Assembly: GCA_023053545.1 (NCBI GenBank)
Contig: JAKZAN010000177.1
Span: 1 to 64,000 of the forward strand
Origin: Lepidurus packardi
Lineage: Eukaryota > Arthropoda > Branchiopoda > Notostraca > Triopsidae
Direction of reading: 5' to 3'
Length of the DNA: 64,000 nucleotides
Shown here: positions 59,630 to 64,000 of the stretch, piece by piece
Position numbering within the stretch: position 1 is the first letter of the stretch
Layout: each line of letters opens with the position of its first letter
Position numbers and translations under genes: made by a program
The notes under the pieces: generated by a model
Told to the model about the DNA's origin: nothing
Seen by the model: the letters and a program-made list of their open reading frames with translations, nothing else
Databases searched by the model: none

Positions 59630-60180
59630 TACGGCTTCATTTACCTCCCTGCATATCTTCGCAGATTTTGACACATTCATACTAAAGTAATATCTGTAGA
59701 TATTCGGTCGTCTTGGTCTGAATAGCTCATATTTAGATGACTCGGATAAAGAGTTCAAATGAGGTGTGTTGCATGCAATCTCTTGGGAGAACGTAGAAAT
59801 GTTCGTCAGGCACGACAGTAGGGATTGGTCATTCGCAAAAGGGCACCTTGATCCGTGAACTGAGTTTGTGCGGGATGGAGAACTGACGAGATCAGCTGCA
59901 GGAGTTTTGATAACCCTTGAACGCCCTCCCCATTCACGCTTTCATAATTTACTATATACCATTATGGTTTCTTGACTTCATTAAATTGTATTATTCTCAT
60001 CCCGTATTTCCACTAGTTCGTATAAGGGCATATGCAAATTGTTTGCCACCAATCATCCCTGGTTCCTCGACGCCGAACCCGTACCACCCTACTCTTTCCT
60101 CAATCAGCAGGATCCTCAAGCGTAGGAGCCCGTCAGCTGGTGACCGTACAGCTTTCATGCTGGAATCATCCACATCCTCA
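59630..60180. other. Intergenic, nothing supported
   Basis: This 551-bp gap lies between the calmodulin-like and UPF2 stop codons (convergent genes). The plus-strand frame beginning at 59917 runs on into the antisense of UPF2 and has no domain. Minus-strand frames here are short and unremarkable. Confidence 0.45.
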
Positions 60181-63049
60181 TCATCCCCTCTGAAGCCTGA
60201 TTTCCCGGCGCACCACTGCGTCTCCGATCCTGCCAATCAGGTTGATAGAAGGTCCTTCGCTACCATCTGCTGGTTTCTTGCGGTCTTTTTTCTTCACAAA
60301 GTTTTCGTCGATCTTGTGCTTCTTGACCATACGGCCTTCGTTCTTGCTGAGTTCAGTCTCCAATATTTCGGCGAACTCTTTGTCGAACATGTCCTTGAAG
60401 TCTTGGTCAGGGGATCTTTGAGGAATGCGTTCGACTTCGCGTCGCTAGTCTTCGTCCTCTTCTTCAGACTCCTCCTCCTGACTTGCTTTGAGACGGTACT
60501 TGGCTTTCTCCTTCTTCTCTTTGTAGGCCTTGGGCTTCTGCAGGTGTTGCAACTCGGCCAGCTCGTTTACTTCTTCGTTTCTTGCTCGATGTTTCTATAG
60601 TTGTGCGAATCATTGTTAAAGAAGAATTACTTCGTTCATGGCGGTCTCGAAGTCGATGATTTCTTTGTTGCTCATTTTTACTACTTCTGGCTGAAGCGAC
60701 TCCAGGATGTCCAGAATCTCGAACTCGATGAACATTGGGATGTACTTCCTTGTGTTCACGTACTTCTTGAATCCGAACATCAGGCGCAGCTTCTGGTTGA
60801 TGCTCTTCGTCTTCCGGATCTTGTAGCTCTTCGTTGCCTCCATAATGGCGCACACTGCGTTGATCACTCCAATCGGGTTCGTCTCCAGCTTCAACAACTC
60901 GTAAACAGTCCCGTACAAGTCTTCTTTTTCTGTGATTTCCTCGTTAAAGAGTTCCCCCTCGAACCTCGCCCACTCGACACATTCCTGAGAGGCTTCTTTG
61001 TTGACTGCGTCGAAAAGCTTCAGCTTGGTGGCTTATCTGAGGTCCTTCTCGACTTTCTTGTCGTTCATCTTGCGTACCAGCTGTGCGAATACATAATTCT
61101 CTGTATACTTGTGCTTGGGGATGCGTTTGATCAGTTTTTTCATGAACAGCTGCTCAAACTCGGTAGGATGCTAATTCTGAAGCTTCCTGAGCTGTCGGTA
61201 ATGGTCCTCTACCTTGGAGGTACTCAGGTTCAGAAGGAGGTTTTTAAGAGCAATTTCGAAAGGGGATTTCTATCTTTTGACTTTGGTTGTCTCTATCCTG
61301 GTTGCGGGTTTGAGGAGATTCATGCTGTTGATTATCTGTGCCTCGGTCATGATGGGCAGGGACTTCTTCTTCAGGATGTTGGAAAGCTGGGTCAGCAGAA
61401 AATTGAACTTCTGCGAAGAAGCGCTGTTCATGTAGAGGTACCTGCCCACGAAGTCTAAGCAGGACACCAGCAAATCGATATGGAATCCGTTCAGATCGTC
61501 CACCAGCAGTTTGATGCAAGCCAGGGTCTTCAGGGGGTCGATCATCTCAAGCTTCGTGAACTCGCAGATGTACTTCATATTCCTCGTTCTCCTATCGTTG
61601 GCCACGAAGTCATTGTTGAGAGACTCCCGGAGTTTCTCATAATCGCTAAATAGGAACTAAGTGACGACTTCTCCCACGTCTTTCCATTTTTGGTTCAGCG
61701 TGGCAGCGATCCTGCAAAGGAAAGGAGTCACCAGCTGGTACTCTTTTCTATACATCAGCAAGTCTTTGCTCAGATACTTTCTGTTGCGCTTTGTGTTTAT
61801 CTTCAGGAAGTCTTTAACCAACGCGTCCGCATCAGCTGTATTCTTGCACGTGTCCAGCTTGATTTTAAAGGCATCGTACAAGGCTTTATCGTCTTCCGTG
61901 GCTTTAACCTCAACTTAAACTATCTGCGGCAATTCCCGATAAAGCTCGCGCTGATATTAGTCTTCGAAGATCTCACCATATTACGTAATATTGAGGAAGC
62001 TCTTGCTGATTTCCGCTGGCTCCAGCACAGGTTTGGAGAGAGTTTCAGCATTCTCTATGCTCTCATCGATGGCCCCAGCAATCTAAAAGAGCCTCACTCG
62101 GGTATTCAAGAACCTTTCGGTCATCTGCCTGTACCTCTTTTCGGTGTCTGGGTTGAAATTACCATTGAGTTTCAGTTCTTCAGTTAGCATCGTCTCTGTC
62201 TATTTGATTATCTTAAAGTTGCCTTCCAAAAACCCGGACAGTTCGCGCACATACTTTTAGAAAAAGGCAGAAAGATCGGACTTCGCCTTCGCAGGGAAGA
62301 TGGTAGGGGTGTTAGGGAGCAGGAGTCCCTGGACCTCCCACTACTTGGCTTGTCTGCTGGTCTTGCCAGTGAGAACCTCGCTATAGCGACTGATGAGTAC
62401 TGAGTAGACATCGCTGTTGAACTCATAAATCTTTTCTTTGCGTTCTTGTTATGTTGCAGACTCCAGCTTGGAGTTAGCTGCAGCTTTGAAGATCTTTCGT
62501 ATCAAGTCGTTGATGTCCTTATAAGTGATTGGGAGACCACAGACGAACAGCTCGGCCATCAGATGCGTGAGAGCCTTCAGAGTATTCTTCTTTGAATCCG
62601 GATTTGCCAGAGCAGACTCGAACTGCTTCTTTAGAAGGGGGATGAACAATGTGGAGAAACGCTCGTAAGATTGAGCCATAACCGATATCATTTCTGCCAT
62701 GGCATCCACCTACTTTTCATTGATAGTCTCAGACAGGATGTTGGCAATTTCCTCGAGGTAGTTGGTGAGGTTAAGGGTGGTGCTTTCAGTAACTAGAGCC
62801 TCGAGGTTACGGTTTTCGGCTTTGAGCTTGCTGTTGAACTTCTGGATCGTGTTCACTTTCGAGATTCTGCGCGATAATTCCTCCTACTTGGCTACGAACC
62901 ATTATTAGGTGGAATGACACTCAAGTATGGTTGGTACCTGGGTAGAAGTTGATAGCCTCGAGGTTCAGGGTACGCATTCTGATGCGGCGTTCGATGACTT
63001 CCTTGGTCTAGACGAAACGGGGGTCTATGGTGTCGGGTTCGCTGATCAT
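60181..63049 (-). CDS. UPF2: Nonsense-mediated decay factor UPF2
   Basis: A 928-aa protein in three exons, with introns of 46 nt (62892-62937) and 36 nt (60595-60630). It contains three MIF4G-type helical domains. Domain 1 starts after a basic helix (ERRIRMRTLNLEAINFY). The second is marked by INTKRNRKYLSKDL and LVTPFLCRIAATL. It continues through TRNMKYICEFTKLEM and FHIDLLVSCLDFVGRYLY, the best match to human UPF2 (GELTKFKM.. / LLETCGRFL). The third includes GVINAVCAIME and FGFKKYVNTRKYIP. An acidic linker (EEESEEEDEDE) precedes a UPF1-binding-like C-terminus (DMFDKEFAEILETELSKNEG). UPF2 bridges UPF1 and the exon-junction or terminating complex. The size is about three quarters of human UPF2. 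Confidence 0.9.
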
Positions 63050-63794
63050 AGGCTTATAGCAGGATGATTTGATAAGTAAATAATTGATATTTCCGAACTC
63101 AGATGTTTGGTGCAGGGCATGCTGCAAGGCATCAATGGTATAGTATAGGGATGTTAAAGAATATGATGAAGAGTTGAGGGAATAGATTAAGTAGGGGGGT
63201 ATAGAATTGGGTAGTATCAGTAGGAAAGAAAAGTCTGCTGTCTCGTGGTCCAAGCGAAGTCTACCTCCTAAATCAGTAAATGTGGGTTAGTAAGAATATG
63301 AGAAAAGGGAAGAAAGTCCACTGGAAGAGAGTGGATGAAGAGTGGGAAGCCGATGGGTCAGAGTGGTTAAAGTTTAATCGTTGTTCATAAACTCTAGTCC
63401 AAAAGTTTCATCATGGCAGCTTCCACACTGCTTTGTCGAGTAATCCGAGGGTACCTTGTTCCGAGAGCGTAGCAACAGGATGCATTCCTAGGTGGAGTAC
63501 CCAGACGGTAGAGATTTTGAGAAGTCAGAGATCTTGGTGATTTTTGTCATCAATGTCAAGAGTAGCAAATATATTTTCATCAGTTGTCTCAAAATCTGCT
63601 GCCGGCTGGGCTGGTGGGAGTTTGTTGTGGGTGGCAGGACCACCAACAAGTTTTCAAATGTTGGATATTGATTTAATTATTATAGGCGTCATTGTTGAAT
63701 CCTCCCTATTAAAGTATTTCTAACCCCCAACCCCAATACCATCCCAGCCTTCCCTCGGATTAATCTGCGCTTGCAAACAATCTTCAATTCTCTC
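63050..63794. other. Intergenic, nothing supported
   Basis: 745 bp between the UPF2 ATG and the last gene. A minus-strand frame reaching 63253 is the unspliced 5' extension of UPF2. Otherwise it is AT-rich with no coding signal. A two-unit CCCCCAACCCCAA motif lies at about 63723-63736. Confidence 0.45.
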
Positions 63795-64000
63795 ATGGAA
63801 CCCAAGCAGGCCTTCAAGAAAGTCCATCATACTGCCCTCGTCATCATTCCAGACCAGGTCGAACAAATACAGACCATCAGGGCCAAGCACGATACAGCCT
63901 TTGAGCGCTGGCCTCCCCACATCAATGTGGAGTTCCCGTTTGTGGATCCCATCCACTTCGACGAAGTGTATAATGTGCTGCAGGATGAACTGTTTGCGGA
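63795..64000 (+). CDS. 2H-phosphoesterase/RNA-ligase-like protein, 5' part only
   Basis: The first 68 codons of a gene that runs off the window. TALVIIPDQVEQIQTIRAKH followed by ERWPPHINVEFPFVDP matches the N-terminal half of the 2'-5' RNA ligase-like (2H phosphoesterase) superfamily, in which PHIN(L/V) carries the first catalytic H-x-[T/N/S]-type His. The second His motif would lie beyond 64000. ATG 63795 follows a short C-rich leader. Substrate unknown. Confidence 0.7.
   Translation, partial: MEPKQAFKKVHHTALVIIPDQVEQIQTIRAKHDTAFERWPPHINVEFPFVDPIHFDEVYNVLQDELFA

Noticed and set aside
59917..60600. 227-codon plus-strand hydrophobic ORF
   Set aside because: Its 3' two thirds are antisense to UPF2 exons and the hydrophobicity comes from antisense acidic/lysine codons.
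63720..63740. Short telomere-like motif (CCCCCAACCCCAA)
   Set aside because: Only two units in C-rich leader sequence before a gene; too short to argue for a telomere or a fragmentation site.
1..64000. Usual ciliate code (UAA/UAG = Gln)
   Set aside because: Gln does not match the conserved columns in ARP6, XRN1, EB1, calmodulin and eRF3, where homologues have Glu.
1..64000. CRISPR arrays, rRNA, insertion sequences, obvious tRNA genes
   Set aside because: I saw none; the only tandem arrays are telomeric repeats and the Cys-rich coding repeats.

Overview
The window is the left end of a ciliate macronuclear chromosome, most likely from a peritrich (Vorticella/Carchesium/Epistylis-type oligohymenophorean). 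Bases 1-241 are a C4A2 telomere reading inward. TAA and TAG occur in frame in almost every gene and fall on conserved glutamate positions in eRF3, ARP6, XRN1, EB1, calmodulin and AHSA1 homologues. TGA is the only terminator. This is the peritrich nuclear code (UAA/UAG = Glu), not the usual ciliate Gln code. Introns are very small (21-59 nt), GT..AG, 0-6 per gene, and intergenic gaps are mostly 40-300 bp. A standard-code ORF list shatters these genes into fragments, so the coordinates here come from joining frames through UAR codons and tiny introns.

Layout. 0.3-8.6 kb: metallophosphoesterase, alveolin-like coiled-coil protein, release factor eRF3, His/Gln-tailed unknown, ARL3 GTPase, ARP6, aquaporin. 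8.9-14.8 kb: RRM/KH RNA-binding protein, a doubtful ORF, P5-type thioredoxin-fold protein, RCC1-repeat protein, UDP-sugar dehydrogenase-like enzyme with a 1-nt frame break. 15.0-26.9 kb: XRN1-type exonuclease, Aha1-N protein, a 625-aa unknown, and a 1,268-aa protein kinase with a C-terminal LRR domain. 27.8-41.4 kb: one giant (about 4,540 codon) secretory/membrane protein with about a hundred Cys-rich repeats and a multi-pass C-terminus. Its first 5 kb carries 12 frame breaks and a 203-bp interstitial telomere-repeat tract. 41.6-64 kb: otubain, bacterial-type S11 peptidase, PAP2_C-like membrane protein, LSD1-type zinc ribbon, several coiled-coil proteins, EB1, calpain, RING-H2, class 3 lipase, calmodulin-like protein, UPF2, and the start of a 2H-phosphoesterase-like gene running off the window.

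Functional themes. Three translation-termination/mRNA-surveillance genes (eRF3, XRN1, UPF2) lie in the window, as do several cytoskeleton/cilium genes (ARL3, EB1, calmodulin-like, RCC1-like, alveolin-like, coiled coils). Nothing suggests operons; genes are packed on both strands. The items most worth a second look are the UAR=Glu code, the in-frame telomeric tract at 28.7 kb with the frameshift cluster around it, the S11 peptidase, and the kinase-LRR protein.
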